Part shown: piece by piece, positions 10,327 through 21,549 of the stretch
Position numbering within the stretch: position 1 is the first letter of the stretch
How the letters are laid out: each line of letters starts with the position of its first letter
Origin: Microcebus murinus
Lineage: Eukaryota > Chordata > Mammalia > Primates > Cheirogaleidae
Direction: 5' to 3'
Length of the DNA stretch: 64,000 bases
NCBI RefSeq assembly: GCF_040939455.1
Contig: NC_134106.1
Coordinates: 79,491,001 to 79,555,000, forward strand
Translations under genes and position numbers: made by a program
The notes under the pieces: generated by a model
Seen by the model: the letters and a program-made list of their open reading frames with translations, nothing else
What the model was told of the DNA's origin: nothing
Databases searched by the model: none

Positions 10327-10735
10327 TTTCTCAGGACTTCTTTGGACACAAATGATCAAAACCAAATTCAAGCTGCTTTAAGGGAACATACTGAGAAATC
10401 CCAGGGTGCAGCTGGCTTCAGCATGATGGAAAGCGAGATTCGAACAATGTCATCAAAGCTCTCTCACTCCATAGCTCAGCTCTTCTCTCTGTATCACCTT
10501 TATTATCCGCAGGCCTGCACCACAGGTAGCAAAGGGGCCCACTGGCAGCTCTGGGCTTGTATTGTCCTCAGACTATTGCACCCTATGAAACAGACTGCGT
10601 GTGTCTACTCCCAAAGCTCAAATGAAGCCCCAAAGCCTGGTCTGATTGGCCCAAAGCTCCGGCCTCTGCCCATCCTGAACCAATCATTGCACAGGAGGGG
10701 GAAGCAGAGAAAACCGAATGGATCAGGCTGGGGAT
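10327..10735. repeat. Ancient medium-length repeat, family not named
   Basis: The order of phrases (GGACACAAATGATCAAAACC, AAATCCCAGGGTGCAGCTGG, CTTCAGCATGATGG, AATGTCATCAAAGCTCTCTC, GGTCTGATTGGCCCAAAGC, CCATCCTGAACCAATCATTG) follows a widespread mammalian repeat I recognise by text but cannot name. It leaves a 141-codon open frame (10324-10749) that has no known protein likeness and should not be called a gene. Confidence 0.45.
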
Positions 10736-12209
10736 GCCAAACTATGTGAATGGTTTCCTCACAAGAACAAGGAACCTGCATATTTCAATTCATAAATTTT
10801 ATTGAAAAAACTCTAGGAGAAAATGGCAGAAAAAAACAGAGTGGGGCAGCCGATGCTGTGTGCTTTTTTCTCTTTACTTACGAGTTACAGAGAGGCAGTG
10901 CTTGTGCCTTGTTAACAGTCTCTGCCCAGCACCTGCCAGACTGTGGGTTCTCAGTCACCTCCTATTGGTTTGCATGATAGTGGCATGACAGCAAGGGGGG
11001 CCCACGATTTACCCCTGGCCTTTTAGTTGCTGGCCAGCTCAAGTAAATCCAGGTTGAGCAAGGATACAAAGGAGTTAAACTCAAAGATCCTACTTTAAAA
11101 ACAGCAATCAATCAAAGCCACATCAAGAGAAGGTTCTAGAATCTACATCAATGGTTCGCTAGACTTTTGGATTGCAAGGACCCTAACATTAACTGCCCTC
11201 CCTCCAATCTGGAAAACTGACAAAGGGCTGACAAATTCTCTTATGCCATGTAGACTTGTTAAAGAAAAAAAACCAAACCCCATCAGCTACTGTCACTATC
11301 CCAACCATCTACCATCCTTTCTGAACTATTAGAAAAAAGAGAGCATCTCATCGAAAGGCAGTCCTTTAAACAAAATAAATGTGCTTCCTGAAAAATGAAG
11401 TTAGCACACTTCTCCTCCCTAGTGCTCATTCCAGGGTGGCCCATGTGGCAGTCTTGTCACTGCCCATCTTCTCACCTGCAGCCTCAGCTGTCCTGTCTCT
11501 GCACCGTGCTTCACCCGGAGCGCTTTGCCCAGACTTCCCACCTCCTTCAGGCTGCCTCCGTGAATCCTGCAACAGCAGCACAGTTTCCCCTGCCTGCCCT
11601 AACCCCAGAGCTGGGCAAGAGGCTATTACGTGCTGAGGAACAAGGCGGGGGCACAGAGTGGCAGGGCTGGGTGAAGAAGATTCTGCAGGGAGACCGAGGA
11701 GACTGGCTGGTCCTGCTTTGTTGTAGAACGCTCAGTTTATGGCACTGCGCCAGGGCACGCCACCTGCGGCACCCGCCAGGGCACTCTGTCTGTACCACCA
11801 TAGAGCACTCCATTCTCTCTGCCCTTGTCGATGTGCAGGGGGGCCCTGTTTGTTTTTCTCAATCCTTCCACACTGGACCTGAGAGAGGGGCCCGCAGTGC
11901 CCTTGAAGTTGAACTGGGAGTGGAGGCCCCCACAGGAGGCTGAGTGCTCCCAGGGGGACACCTTCAGGGTGACAGCCTCCAAACGGGTGTGTCCAAGGCC
12001 AGGCGAGTCTCCCTCTGCCACAGCACCTCTGTCTGCAGTGATGATGGGAGGAAACTGAGACCCAGAGTCTGTGTGAAATGTGGCCAGGGGAGAGGGTTGC
12101 GTTGCTTGTTTTGTGGCCTTGCTTTGAATGTAAGTTCTTTCTGAACAAGGCAACATCCCTCTGCCAGGAGGGAGGCCTCCATAGCCTTGCTCCTCGGCTG
12201 CCCGGCCAG
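10736..12209. other. Unique intergenic DNA
   Basis: No gene or firm repeat is seen. 11390-12150 is GC-rich with overlapping open frames up to 182 codons on the plus and 139 on the minus strand. They overlap one another in several frames, lack domains and lack splice or promoter support. Confidence 0.4.
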
Positions 12210-12590
12210 GATGGTCATTTTATGTGTCAACTTGTCTAGAACAGGGTACCCAGACATTTGCTCTAACACCATCCAGATGTCACTGTGAAGGTATTTTTCG
12301 GATGAGATTAACATTTAAGTCAGTAGACGCTGAGTAAAGCAGGTTACATTCCATACATGGGTGGGCCTCTTCTCATCAGTTGAAGGCCTTGAGGAAAAGA
12401 CTAAGGTCCCCTGAGGAAATTCTGTCTGCAGGCGGCCTTCAGACTCCAGCTGCAACATCAGCTTGTCCCCGAGTCTCCAGCCTGCTGGCCTGCCCTGCAA
12501 ATTTTGAACTTGCTAGACCCACAATCACACGAGCCAATTCTTTAGAATAAATTCTCTCTCCATGTATATACATACTGCATATATAAACAG
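12210..12590 (+). repeat. LTR-like medium reiterated repeat (GTGTCAACTTG family)
   Basis: Recognisable phrases in order: GGTCATTTTATGTGTCAACTT, GATGAGATTAACATTTAAGT, GGGTGGGCCTCTTCTCATC, CAGTTGAAGGCCTTGAGG, GAGTCTCCAGCCTGCTGGCC, CACACGAGCCAATTCTTTAG, AATAAATTCTCTCTCC. The AATAAA near the end and the overall size fit an LTR. I cannot fix the family name. An inverted relative is at 15938-16262. Confidence 0.65.
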
Positions 12591-12749
12591 ACGTGCACAC
12601 ACACCCTTTACTGATTCTTTTTCACTGAGAGTCCCTTCTCAGACCAACTAACTCAGAATCCCCAAAGATGGAGCCAGGCTTTAGCATGTTCTTAAAGCAC
12701 ATCAGGTGATCCTAATGTGAAGTGACAGTTTAAAAGATTGGGGCTAAAG

Positions 12750-12932
12750 TTGTGGTTCTCAACCTGCTTGGGCATTAGAATCTCCTGGAAGCTACTTGCT
12801 GAAGATGGCCGGGCCCCACTCCCAGGCTTTCTGATTTAGTAGATCCACAGTGGAGCTTGAGAATTCACATTTCCGGCGGTTTCCAGGAAATGCCGATGGT
12901 GATGGCTCAGGGACCACACTTCGAAAACCACT
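12750..12932 (+). mobile_element. MER20-like hAT-Charlie nonautonomous element
   Basis: Starts GTGGTTCTCAACCTGCTTGG and ends GGACCACACTTCGAAAACCA, a degraded hAT-type terminal inverted repeat pair. Between them are GGGCCCCACTCCCAGGCTTT, CTGATTTAGTAGATC and GAGAATTCACATTTCC, as in MER20. An adjoining MER5-like scrap (CACATCAGGTGATCCTAATG) sits at about 12695-12725. MER20-class elements are known sources of regulatory sites in placental mammals, but nothing here shows activity. Confidence 0.7.
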
Positions 12933-13064
12933 CAGCCAAAGCCTCGGGTGAGGGTTTCCTTGTTAAGTCAGGAGGTGACAGCCACATCCTTTGCCAGGTG
13001 GCCGATGGTCATAACAGTCAAGGCTGTAGTAAGTAGCAAGCAACCAGCAACAATCATCCAGTCC

Positions 13065-13265
13065 TGGTCCAGAACTATGGATTTTATAAGCATCATCTCA
13101 TTTAATCCTGATGACTTCCCTCTAAAATGATTTTAAGATTTCCATGTCAGAGATGAAGAAACAAGGACAGAGGGAGGCTAAGTAACATGCATAACTCAGT
13201 AAGTGGCCTAATCAAAATTCAGACCTAAGTCTGTGTGACTCCCAAATCCACGTACTCAACCAAGG
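13065..13265 (-). repeat. MIR SINE, nearly full length
   Basis: Antisense MIR: CATCATCTCATTTAATCCTG, AGATGAAGAAACAAGGACAG, GAGGCTAAGTAACATGC, then AATTCAGACCTAAGTCTGTG for the tRNA-related head. Confidence 0.8.
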
Positions 13266-13445
13266 CTGGGATGCTCCATGGTTACTCAGGGTCACCCTGC
13301 TCTGAAAGGCGGATTTGGGACCTGTACTTGGATCATCTGGCTTGTAAGCCAACTGTCCTTCCATTCTGCATCATTTCCCATCTCACGTGAACTCATAGGT
13401 TAAGGTTAGGATTAGGGCTACCGGGCATACACACAGTTAGTTAAA

Positions 13446-13745
13446 GATGACGGTACGGTCATGTGCTGCATAACAAGGCTTTGGTCAACAATGGACCACA
13501 TTTATGACAGCAGTCCCACAAGACTATAATACCGTATTTTTACTGTACTTTTTCTATGTTTTTATATGTTTAGATCCACAAATCCTTACCGCCGTGTTTC
13601 AGTTGCCCTCAGTATTCAGTGGAGTAACATGCTGCAAGGGCGTGCTAGGGTTGTGTAATACACTCTGTGATATTTGTACAAATGAAATCACCTCACAAAG
13701 TATTTCTCAGAACATATCCTTGTTGTTAAGCAACATGTGACTGTT
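13446..13745. mobile_element. Short DNA transposon (MITE) with terminal inverted repeats
   Basis: The left end ACGGTCATGTGCTGCATAAC and the right end GTTAAGCAACATGTGACTGT are imperfect inverted repeats. Inside are CAAGACTATAATACCGTATT, TTTACTGTACTTTTTCTATG and CAGTATTCAGTGGAGTAACA, phrases from a well-known primate-wide DNA element whose name I cannot state with certainty. Much of the longer parent is deleted. The copy cannot move by itself. Confidence 0.65.
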
Positions 13746-15937
13746 TCTGGTCCCTCAGACTTAAAAACTAAATACTCTAGGAACATTGCTGGCATCTCCT
13801 GGCCACACTTCCACCATCTTCCTAAAGCCACGGTGCACAGCACCAACCCCAGGAGATGCCCTAAGCGTGGACCGGAGCAGTGAGTGCCTCCCAGCAGCTG
13901 GAGGTGCCACCCGGAGCCATGGAGCACCCTCAAGGCACACAGGCGGGGGGGCTGGAGCTTCATTCCTGGTTGATTCAGACGTGGGCTCAGCAAGTACAAC
14001 AGGGCTCACTCAGCCCCTCGCTGTTCTCACTCGGAGCACCAGTGATTAGGACGGGTGGGCCTCAGCTTCCGGAAGTTCACCTTCCAGCAGAGGAGATGGA
14101 AATAATTAAGGACATAGTTGTAGGTGGTGATTTTAAAGGCTTTGTGAAGAAAATTACAAAGGTCAGTGTCACTGTGATTGGCTTCAGAGTGTGATCTGCT
14201 TGGGGAAGAACTTTCCGCAGAGGTGACCGAAGAGCTGAAATCTGAATCACAAAACAGAATCAGCTCTTCCAAGAACTGGGGGTGACCCCCCTCCCCCCGG
14301 CAGAGGGAAGGCCAGCAAAGCCTTGAGGCCGGGAGCCAGCTTGGGCTTTCCAGAAAAGCTCAGAAGCTAATGTGGCTGGCTGGCGCAAGTGGCTGGGGAA
14401 GCGGAGGGAGAGGCGGGCAGGGCCAGATGGCAGGGCCCTGAGGGCACTGAGTCTGGCTGTGTCCTGCGGTGACCGGAGGCCATGGGTGGGCACGGCGGGG
14501 AGCGGGGTGGCCGGTGCTGGTGAGGAGGGGTGACGCAGGCGCTGGCAGGCCCCGCTGCAGAGCAGCACACCTGTGTCTTTGAGGGCGCGGGGCCAAGCCC
14601 CTCTCACTCCTCTGCTCACAAACAGCATCTGTGCAGCCCCTGGGGAAGTGTCGCTTCCTTTTTTGCAGTTCTGAAAGGAGCTTGTTTGCTATTCAGCGAT
14701 TCTCTGATTTATGAGCTTTCCAGCTTTGCATCTTGGCAAGGTGTGGATTTCGGAGGAAGCTTCTAATGAGGTGAGGAGGGGACTTGAGCAGGCGACATAC
14801 ATCCAAGAATGGCCTCACCCCACATGACTCCAGTCTCTGACAGAGGATCAGGTTCCGCTCCTGCTCTGTGGTCCAGACACCTCTCTGCTCCCTGAACACA
14901 GCCCAGCAGTTGGCAGAGTCCATTCATGTCCTGCCTCCACTTTCAGGCTGAGGCGTCTTGGGAAGAGTACTGAGTCCCCTGGAGTCTCAACTTCTGCATC
15001 CACAGGGCGGGTTACTGAGGGAGGGATTCAGTCCCAGTCCGTGTAGGGCAGGCACAGAACCAGCCCTTGGTAGAATTGTCACTATTGCTTTTTTTTTTGG
15101 TCAGTCATTCTACGCAGTGTGGTCGTATACAAGGTACAAGTCAATGGCAGGGTTGATTCCAATAGTACTTTCTATTCTTCCTCTTTCCCCCAGCAGTCTG
15201 TGACAGAAGCATTTAATAAAGTCATTATCGTTAGTATGCTAATAACGAACAGTTATCAAGTAGCAACTCCACCCTTCACTTTGTAAACTCTCTACGCACC
15301 TGATGCCACTGACTCTCCACATTCTATCCTTGACTTTCTGCAACGACCTATGAATCACACTTCATAGATAGAAACCTAGCAAGCCTGGAGACAGCAACTC
15401 ATCGCAGGGCATCCGGCTCATGAGTGGCTGTTGTCTGAGTCACCAGTTTTGTGACTTTGAACAGGACGCTTATCTTCTCGGAGCCCCAGGCTCTGCCTCC
15501 AAACTTGATAACACCGTCATGTGCACTAAATAAGTTCACGCATGCTCCGGCGGGAGTATAGCATATCCCTGGCCTCGCCTTGCCGAGCAGCTCAGATTTC
15601 ATACGTCAACTGCCTCTTTGCCTTTATCAATCCACTGGAGGTCAGGCCTCTCCCATAAGTCATAAATCCATCCGCTTCTGTCAGTGGGAGAGGCTGGAGC
15701 CCATGCTCTGTGAAGATAAGAGAAATTGCTGGAAAGGCTACTATAGGCCCAGCAGGTTCAGGACAGGGTGGCCCTAAGCCTGGCTGTTCTGCCCTGGGGC
15801 TCTTTGAGGCAATGGCTCTTCACCTTTTGGGGGATTCTGTGCCCCTAGGGGTGTTCTCCCCATAGCATCACGTGACCATGTCCACTTGTAGGGCTTCCAG
15901 CATCCTACAGCCTCGCCATATCCCAGGTTGAGATGAG
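13746..15937. other. Unique intergenic DNA, GC-rich core near 14270-14640
   Basis: No exon is recognised. 14270-14640 is very GC-rich (runs such as GGGAGAGGCGGGCAGGGCC), which gives chance open frames of up to 122 codons on the minus strand and 104 on the plus. 14640-14760 and 15060-15220 read as non-repeat DNA. A faint sense MIR may lie at 15437-15500 (GTTTTGTGACTTTGAACAGG). No CpG island of convincing length. Confidence 0.35.
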
Positions 15938-16262
15938 GCTTGTATTAGCCAGGAGTCTCCAGAGAAACAGAGAGCCAGAGGTGTAATTCAGCCCAAGCCA
16001 GGAGGCCTAAGGACCAGGGTAACCCATGGAGAAAATGAGAGGAGATGCCCCAGCTCAAGCAGCGAGGCAGGAGAAAAGAGCAAATCCTCCTTCCTCTGCC
16101 TTGTGTTCCGCTCAGGCCCTGCACAGACGAGATGATGCCCACCCACACTGGGGAGGGGCCACCAATTCTAGTGCCACTCTCACCCAGACACACCCAGACA
16201 TAATGTTTAATCTGTGCACCCCGTGGCCAGTCGAGTTGACAAGTACAATGAACCATCACAGG
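15938..16262 (-). repeat. LTR-like repeat, inverted relative of 12210-12590
   Basis: On the plus strand it opens TTGTATTAGCCAGGAGTCTC, CAGAGAAACAGAGAGCC and closes ACCCCGTGGCCAGTCGAGTT, GACAAGTACAATGAACCATC. The minus strand therefore gives the GTCAACTCGAC-GGCCACGGGGTGC head of the same family as 12210-12590. The middle is diverged or replaced. Opposite orientation and 3.4 kb spacing suggest two independent insertions. Confidence 0.55.
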
Positions 16263-17059
16263 CTTTACCAGGAAGCAGGGCAACTGTGGCCCCCTGCCCA
16301 GGGCTCGGGGAGGGCTGGCCCGGCCTCCTGGATCTGCCCTTGCAGAACGGGATGCACGTTAGGCGCATGCGTCTCGCATGCCTCCTTCCCCTGGGTTCAC
16401 TTTCTTGGGCGGGAGGTGTCACTCAGTCTCTGCCAGGAGAGCACTTGCCTCCCGTTCGCCACTGTCACGGTGCAGCCGCCACAGAGGGCTCAAGCCCCGC
16501 AGCCTTCTCCTCTCTCCAGCACTTACCTCCTGCCCTGCTCCGGGGTCCCATACACCCTCCACCTCATGCCCACACAAACCCGGCGGTGCTGGGCAAGGCT
16601 CACACAAGTGCCTTTCTTCTCCTTCTGCCCCTGAGGCCTCTCTGTCTACTCAGCAGGACTGCGCGGCTCAGATTCCCACCAAAGCCCGTAGCAACGGGGA
16701 GCTCTGCGGGGCTTGGGGATGTAGGCCAAAGCAGCCCAGAGCCGCAGAGTTTTCTGAAAGTCTTCTGTTTTATATTTAGAAGTCATACAGTATTCTGCAC
16801 CCCATTCTATGATACCTACAAGTTCTCTTAAACATTTAAAAAAGTTTTCAATGGTTTACCATTCAGTAAAATGGATGCTCCATGACTACGTGCCGTGTGT
16901 CACCTGTGGCTTTGTGGTTTCCTGGCACACTGAGCCCTTCAGGGAACCAGATCCCAGTCAGCAGGAGCTGCCACTTGTGAGTTATAATTCATTCATTCAT
17001 TTATTCTGTACATACTGGGGGAAGCTGTCATGTGGAGGATGGCACAGAAGCTGAGCTCC
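16263..17059. other. Unique GC-rich intergenic DNA
   Basis: Open frames of about 200 codons (16026-16634 and 16214-16831, plus strand) overlap each other in different frames and run into the LTR-like repeat. They are proline/serine/leucine-rich translations of C-rich DNA with no domain. No gene is called. Confidence 0.45.
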
Positions 17060-17235
17060 AGTCCAGAGTCAGGACAACTTGCATTTAAGCCTCTGAATGC
17101 TTACTACCTGTGTGACTTGGGGCAAGTGGCTTGCCCTCTCTAAGCTTCCGTTGCATTATCTGTAGCTCAAGGGCTATAGGAGCATCTGTCACGTTGGACT
17201 TGCAAAAATTAAATGAAATAATGCTTAGAAGGCTT
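17060..17235 (+). repeat. MIR SINE
   Basis: Sense MIR: CTACCTGTGTGACTTGGGGC, AAGTGGCTTGCCCTCTCTAA, GCATTATCTGTAGCTCAAGG, then AAATTAAATGAAATAATGCT. Confidence 0.8.
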
Positions 17236-18289
17236 TAGTACCTTTCAGTACGACGTTCCCCTACAGGGCGGAACTGTGTCCGATATGACAGCACAAGGTG
17301 GCATCTTACATGGAATTGTTCATATGGGATTGTTAACTGAAGTGTTAATCAAAGATATTAAGTGGGGAATCACAAACAGTGATAAACCCACCTGACATAT
17401 TTCACGTGAAGCACATCGATGCACACTGATTTGCCTGTCTTTCGATGTCCTGATGCCTTGTCCTTTTGACCAGAACTTATGTCCTCTTCCTTCTGTAAAT
17501 CACAAGGGTGACAAATACATTCCACTCTGCAGTCTGGATTCTAAACATGGAGCGAAGGTTTTATTGGCATCTGTGGAGCAAGGATCCTTTGGAGATTCCG
17601 ATTTCCTCCCAATCGCATAAACTTGCCTTGCCCTCTCCTGTGTCAAAGCCATTGTCTTTTAGAGAGTCGTCTTTCTTAGGTCTTTTCAACTTAAAAGCTA
17701 TTTATTTTCACATCCATGTTTCACTAATTTGTGAGTACTGAATTAGGCTATGTAAGTATGATAGCAAGGACATCTATCTGGCCAGCATGGGTTTGGGAGG
17801 AATCCCTGTTGCTCTAGGTGAGGAGCACCTCAACCGGTAGGGGGCAGAAGAGAGTGGTCTAGGGCACCACCCTGACACTGCATGTATGACCTTGGCCACC
17901 AGGGCATGAACCTGCGTGGAGGCCCACATGCCATTCTGCTAAACATTTAAAAGTTACAAACCAAGCTAGCTCTAACATAAAAAATAGTCTGCCTTCCTCT
18001 CTTGACAAACCCAGAAAGCTGAATTTTAATATCAAAATTTTGACTTGTTAAGGTTCCATGCTAGAACATGGTGGCCAGAGAGGGCTGGCTCTGAGGCCCC
18101 CAGCCCAGGTGCACCCCGGCTTCTTACACACTGAGGAGCCTGGCAACTACTGCGGAAGCTCCATCCTAAGCTCCCTGCAAACAGTCATCCCCTGGCCACT
18201 CTCTAGAAGGAAGCCCAGAGAAGCCCCATCCTGCAGATGAAAGGGGCTTGGGGCCCTGTGGGCAGAGAGCACTGGGTTCCCAGGCACAC
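17236..18289. other. Unique intergenic DNA
   Basis: Nothing coding or firmly repetitive is recognised. The stretch is A/T-balanced with no long open frame. Confidence 0.4.
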
Positions 18290-18640
18290 TGAACATGGTC
18301 TAGACCTGAGGTTGAAAAACATCTCTCCAAATGCCCACATGCTATGTATTCCAGGCTCTGTGGGCCTTATCGTCCTTGTCATAACTTCTCAGATCTGTCG
18401 TTGTATGGTGAGAACTGTGTAGACACTGTGCAAACAAAGGAATGTGGTAATATTCCAATAAAACTTTAATTATGGACACTAAAATTTAAATCCTATGTAA
18501 TTTTCACATGTCATTCTACCTTTGATTTTTTTACAACCATTGAGAAATATAAAAACCATTTTTGGCTCATGAGTTGAATGAAAACAAGTGGCCCCAAGAG
18601 TAGTTTGCAAAGCCTGGTCTAGAAGGTGAGGCCGGGAGTC
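18290..18640 (+). mobile_element. hAT-Charlie-type DNA transposon fossil
   Basis: Phrases in order: CAGGCTCTGTGGGCCTTATC, AGATCTGTCGTTGTATGGTG, GTAATATTCCAATAAAACTT, then CAAGTGGCCCCAAGAGTAGT, TTGCAAAGCCTGGTCTAGAA. This matches the widespread Charlie-class element with the TTTGCGGGCC...CCAATAAAACTTTATTTA phrase. An extra A/T-rich segment at about 18480-18590 interrupts the usual text. No transposase frame survives. Confidence 0.6.
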
Positions 18641-19129
18641 TGGGCACACATGTCCCATTGAGCCCTGGGCCACTTACCTTGTGTGTGTGGGGGTGGGCCC
18701 TCAGGGGCACAGGGCTGAGGGCAGCGGACCCTCCTGCCCAGGTATCAGGACGGTACTGAAGTGGCCTGCCAGGCCGTGGTGCTGTGCACAGGTTAATAAG
18801 GGGAGAGGAGGAGGAGGAGGAGGAGGAGGACCTTCTCCTGCCTGCAAGAGCTGTTTGGTCATGATTCTGGGCCAGGCCTCTGGCCCACTCACCTTGGCCC
18901 TCTCTGGCCTGCTATTTCTAATATTCCAGGCCTCCTCAGAGATGCAAAAACGTGTGGACAGTCTCATTTTCTGCGAAAAATAGAGCCAGGACTTATAGAC
19001 TACCTAATTTCTAGAAAACCCACTGTGGGATCCACAACTCCACAGCCCCTCCCAGGGGGCCACAGCCACAGCCAGACCCATCTTGAGGACCCTGGGCGCC
19101 GGCTGTGTCTCCCTTCTCCTGAGGGAAAG
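18641..19129. other. Unique DNA with a (GGA)n microsatellite
   Basis: No gene is recognised. A short GAGGAG run at 18805-18831 is the only marked feature. Confidence 0.4.
18805..18831 (+). repeat. (GGA)n microsatellite
   Basis: About nine GGA/GAG units in a row, giving a poly-glycine or poly-proline artefact in translated frames. Confidence 0.9.
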
Positions 19130-19580
19130 AGCGTTACTTTTCATTTCAGCCCAGTGGCTGGATTTAGGCCGTTGTCGCACAGGCTGGTTGATGTGGTTGC
19201 TGGATAATCTATTTTCCATTTGCTCGCTTACAAGTGATTTCTAAGGCTCTTGTGGAAATCATTGTTAGTCATCCCTATATTTAGCCTTGAGCTGAATCAA
19301 TTTGATGGCTTCGAGGCAGAGAGAGAGGGAGAAGAAAGAGGGGGCTATTTTGATATTTTGGTAAGGATGCACTTTTCCACAATTTTCGCTTTTAAAAATA
19401 GCAATATATACTCTGGAGATGGGTGGGATTTTCGATAACAGATCTAGTCAAAAGAAATTATTTAAAGACCACATTTTCTGTCTAACTGACCATGCGGTGA
19501 CGAGCTACTTCCCCCATGGTTTGACTCGAATTACCATGGGAACAGTCGAATCTTCAGAGAGGTGCTTCGCGTCAGAGGAA
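19130..19580. promoter_or_regulatory. Candidate conserved noncoding/enhancer-like block
   Basis: Non-repeat DNA with balanced composition and several transcription-factor-like words close together: a perfect MEF2 consensus TTAAAAATAG (19392-19401), an AGCTGAATCAATTTGATGG stretch (from 19291), and CCATTTGCTCG and CCATGG words. No open frame of note. This is inference from composition only; conservation across mammals would have to be shown by alignment. Confidence 0.25.
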
Positions 19581-20588
19581 AGCGCATCTGGCAGACCCAG
19601 CCTCCGCCCCGCCCTGCGTCCCCTGAGCAGTGAGCTGGCGCATCTGTTCCTCCAGGAGCTCCCCTGGCTCTCAAGAGCAGCCTCCCCTTTCCAAGAGCAA
19701 GGCCATTTGGTGCCGCATCCTTGGGTTAGCTAGTCCGGCACTGGCTGGGCTTGGGGTGGGAGGACATCTTCTGCTTCTGATCCTGCTCCTCCTCTTCCAT
19801 CCAAGAGTTCAAGGGAAGCCTCCCTGGAGAACTTGTTCAAAACGGGGAAGCACACAAAAATAGGAGCCCTGCCTTCTGCCGCTCCTCCGCCAGCCCCCAG
19901 CTGTCCCTTCTCCTCCCTCAGCATGTAGCCCAGTGCCCCCGTGGAAGCCACCCCAGAAAGTTAGAGGGGCCCAGCGGCCACCTGCACCACCAGTGCTCCC
20001 CCTAACAACTGCTGGTCCCCCCTTCCCCGGATTGCCAGCTCAGGGAACAGCATCTACACCCCATAAACAAGGCACCCCATAAACTGTGGGCCTTCCAGTT
20101 TGCATATCAGTGTCCCTCTCTAGACCGTGAAGCCCACAAAGGCAGCGGCCATGCTGATTTTGTTCCCTGGCACAGCCCCTGCCTCAGCGTTTCCTGTAGG
20201 CACACATCAGTGCGGGAAAAGACAGCCCTTGCCCGTGAGCAATGGTATCTCGTAATCTTGAAGCATTTTGTCATGGTCAGAGTCAGGCGTAGGACTTCTA
20301 GACTCCCAAATCGAGCAGGTCAGCAAGTTGGAACAGCGTCTTCTCCCCACAGCCCTACCTGGAAGGCTGACGTTCGCACGAGCTGGCTCCGCAGGGCTGC
20401 GCTCTCTCTGCAGGGGCTGAGCCCCTGGTTGGGGTCTGTGGTCACCTCCGGCTGCTCCCAGGCTCGATATGCATCAGGACCCCCTCGAGGGGTCTGTGCC
20501 CAGGACTCTCCAAGTTGCCTGCACCTGTGTACTAGCCTCAGAGCCCATGGACATTTCCTCCCACCTACTATGTCCTTATTATGTTACC
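19581..20588. other. Unique GC-rich intergenic DNA
   Basis: No gene or clear repeat. An open frame of 180 codons (20210-20752) runs from here into the adjacent LTR and has no domain; it is not considered a gene. Confidence 0.4.
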
Positions 20589-21007
20589 TGTTATGTCTCT
20601 CGGCTAAAGATGAAAATCAAGCTTTTAAAGAATTAGAGTTCGTTTTATTCAGAAGTCTCACTGAGGACCGTAGACGGAGGCCAGGCTGGGGGGAGGTTCT
20701 GTCAGACTCTCCGGCACAGTGTTTCAGTTCACAGTTTATATACAAGCGGTGAAGATTCAGTACGTGCAAAATCACACGGAAGTGTGGGTGCAAGAGTACA
20801 TCTGGTTATAGATTACCGACGTACGCTTGATCTGGACTACAGAAGTGTGATCACTGACCCCCTCAGATGTTACTTTATGTGTAGAAAAAGGCAAGGACTA
20901 GGGTCATTTATCTTTTAGGGAATACAGTGAGTCGGGCAAGAGACATGAGGGGCTGTGTGCTCTGTCCCGTTTTGTCTTCAGAGAATCTTTCCAGAAAGCT
21001 GGTTACA
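20589..21007 (-). mobile_element. Probable solo LTR (ERV), minus strand
   Basis: Read on the minus strand it starts TGTAACCAGCTTTCTGG, has a TATA-like box GTATATAAACTG (plus coordinates about 20737-20748), a polyadenylation signal GAATAAAACGAAC (plus 20641-20653), and ends GCCGAGAGACATAACA. TG...CA ends, the TATA-to-polyA spacing of about 95 bases and the length of 419 bp fit an LTR. I could not find a matching target duplication, so the borders, especially the right one, are tentative. Family unknown. Confidence 0.55.
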
Positions 21008-21124
21008 TGGTCGGGGCTCTGTGAGATGATGCCGGCAAGCAGGAATGGGCAGACGTGGCTTCTCACACCTGCTCCTTTGGCTCACGCGTCCTCTCTTTCT
21101 GTTAGGCCCTTCTAAGGAAGGGCT

Positions 21125-21335
21125 CTCAGCTCTGGCCACCTACTGGAATCACCTGGGAAACGCTGACAATCCCAGTCCCGGACGCTGCAGAACATTTCCG
21201 TCAGAGTCTCCCTGACGGGGCTCGGGTACCACAGCTATGAAAGCTCCCCAGTGGGCACCAAGGCTCAGACCCACTGGCCCGGGTGAGGCCCAGGCATGGG
21301 CACATTTTAAAAACTCCTCCAGCTGATGCCACAGG
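21125..21335. mobile_element. MER5-type hAT-Charlie fragments
   Basis: TACTGGAATCACCTGGGAAA and CACATTTTAAAAACTCCTCC are pieces of MER5-class ends in both directions, with GCTCAGACCCACTGGCCCGG between. Two pieces or one rearranged copy; old. Confidence 0.5.
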
Positions 21336-21404
21336 CAGCCAAGGTTGTGAGACTGGCCATGAAGTAAGGGACCCTATGTCCTGCTGGTCACTAAGGACAG
21401 ACAT

Positions 21405-21540
21405 TTATTAAGCATTGGCATATGTGCCAGTCACTATTCCAAGTGCTTCATGTATATTCTCTCATTTAATTTTCACAAATTATTGTCAAGTGTCACAGAT
21501 AATTTCACAAATTATTATTACCAGGTGAGATAATATTCAT
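21405..21540 (-). repeat. MIR-class SINE fragment
   Basis: ATTAAGCATTGGCATATGTG, TTCCAAGTGCTTCATGTATA, TTCTCTCATTTAATTTTCAC: antisense 3' part of a MIR. An ATAATTTCACAAATTATTAT near-duplication lies in its tail. Confidence 0.65.
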
Positions 21541-21549
21541 AATAATGAC

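Noticed and set aside
16026..16831. Overlapping 202- and 205-codon open frames, plus strand
   Set aside because: Two long frames in different phases over the same C-rich DNA, one beginning in an LTR-like repeat; no recognisable protein.
20582..21140. Alternative LTR borders with target duplication around 20570-20590 and 21000-21140
   Set aside because: Several start/end choices were tried by eye; none gives matching 4-6 bp flanks, so no duplication is claimed.
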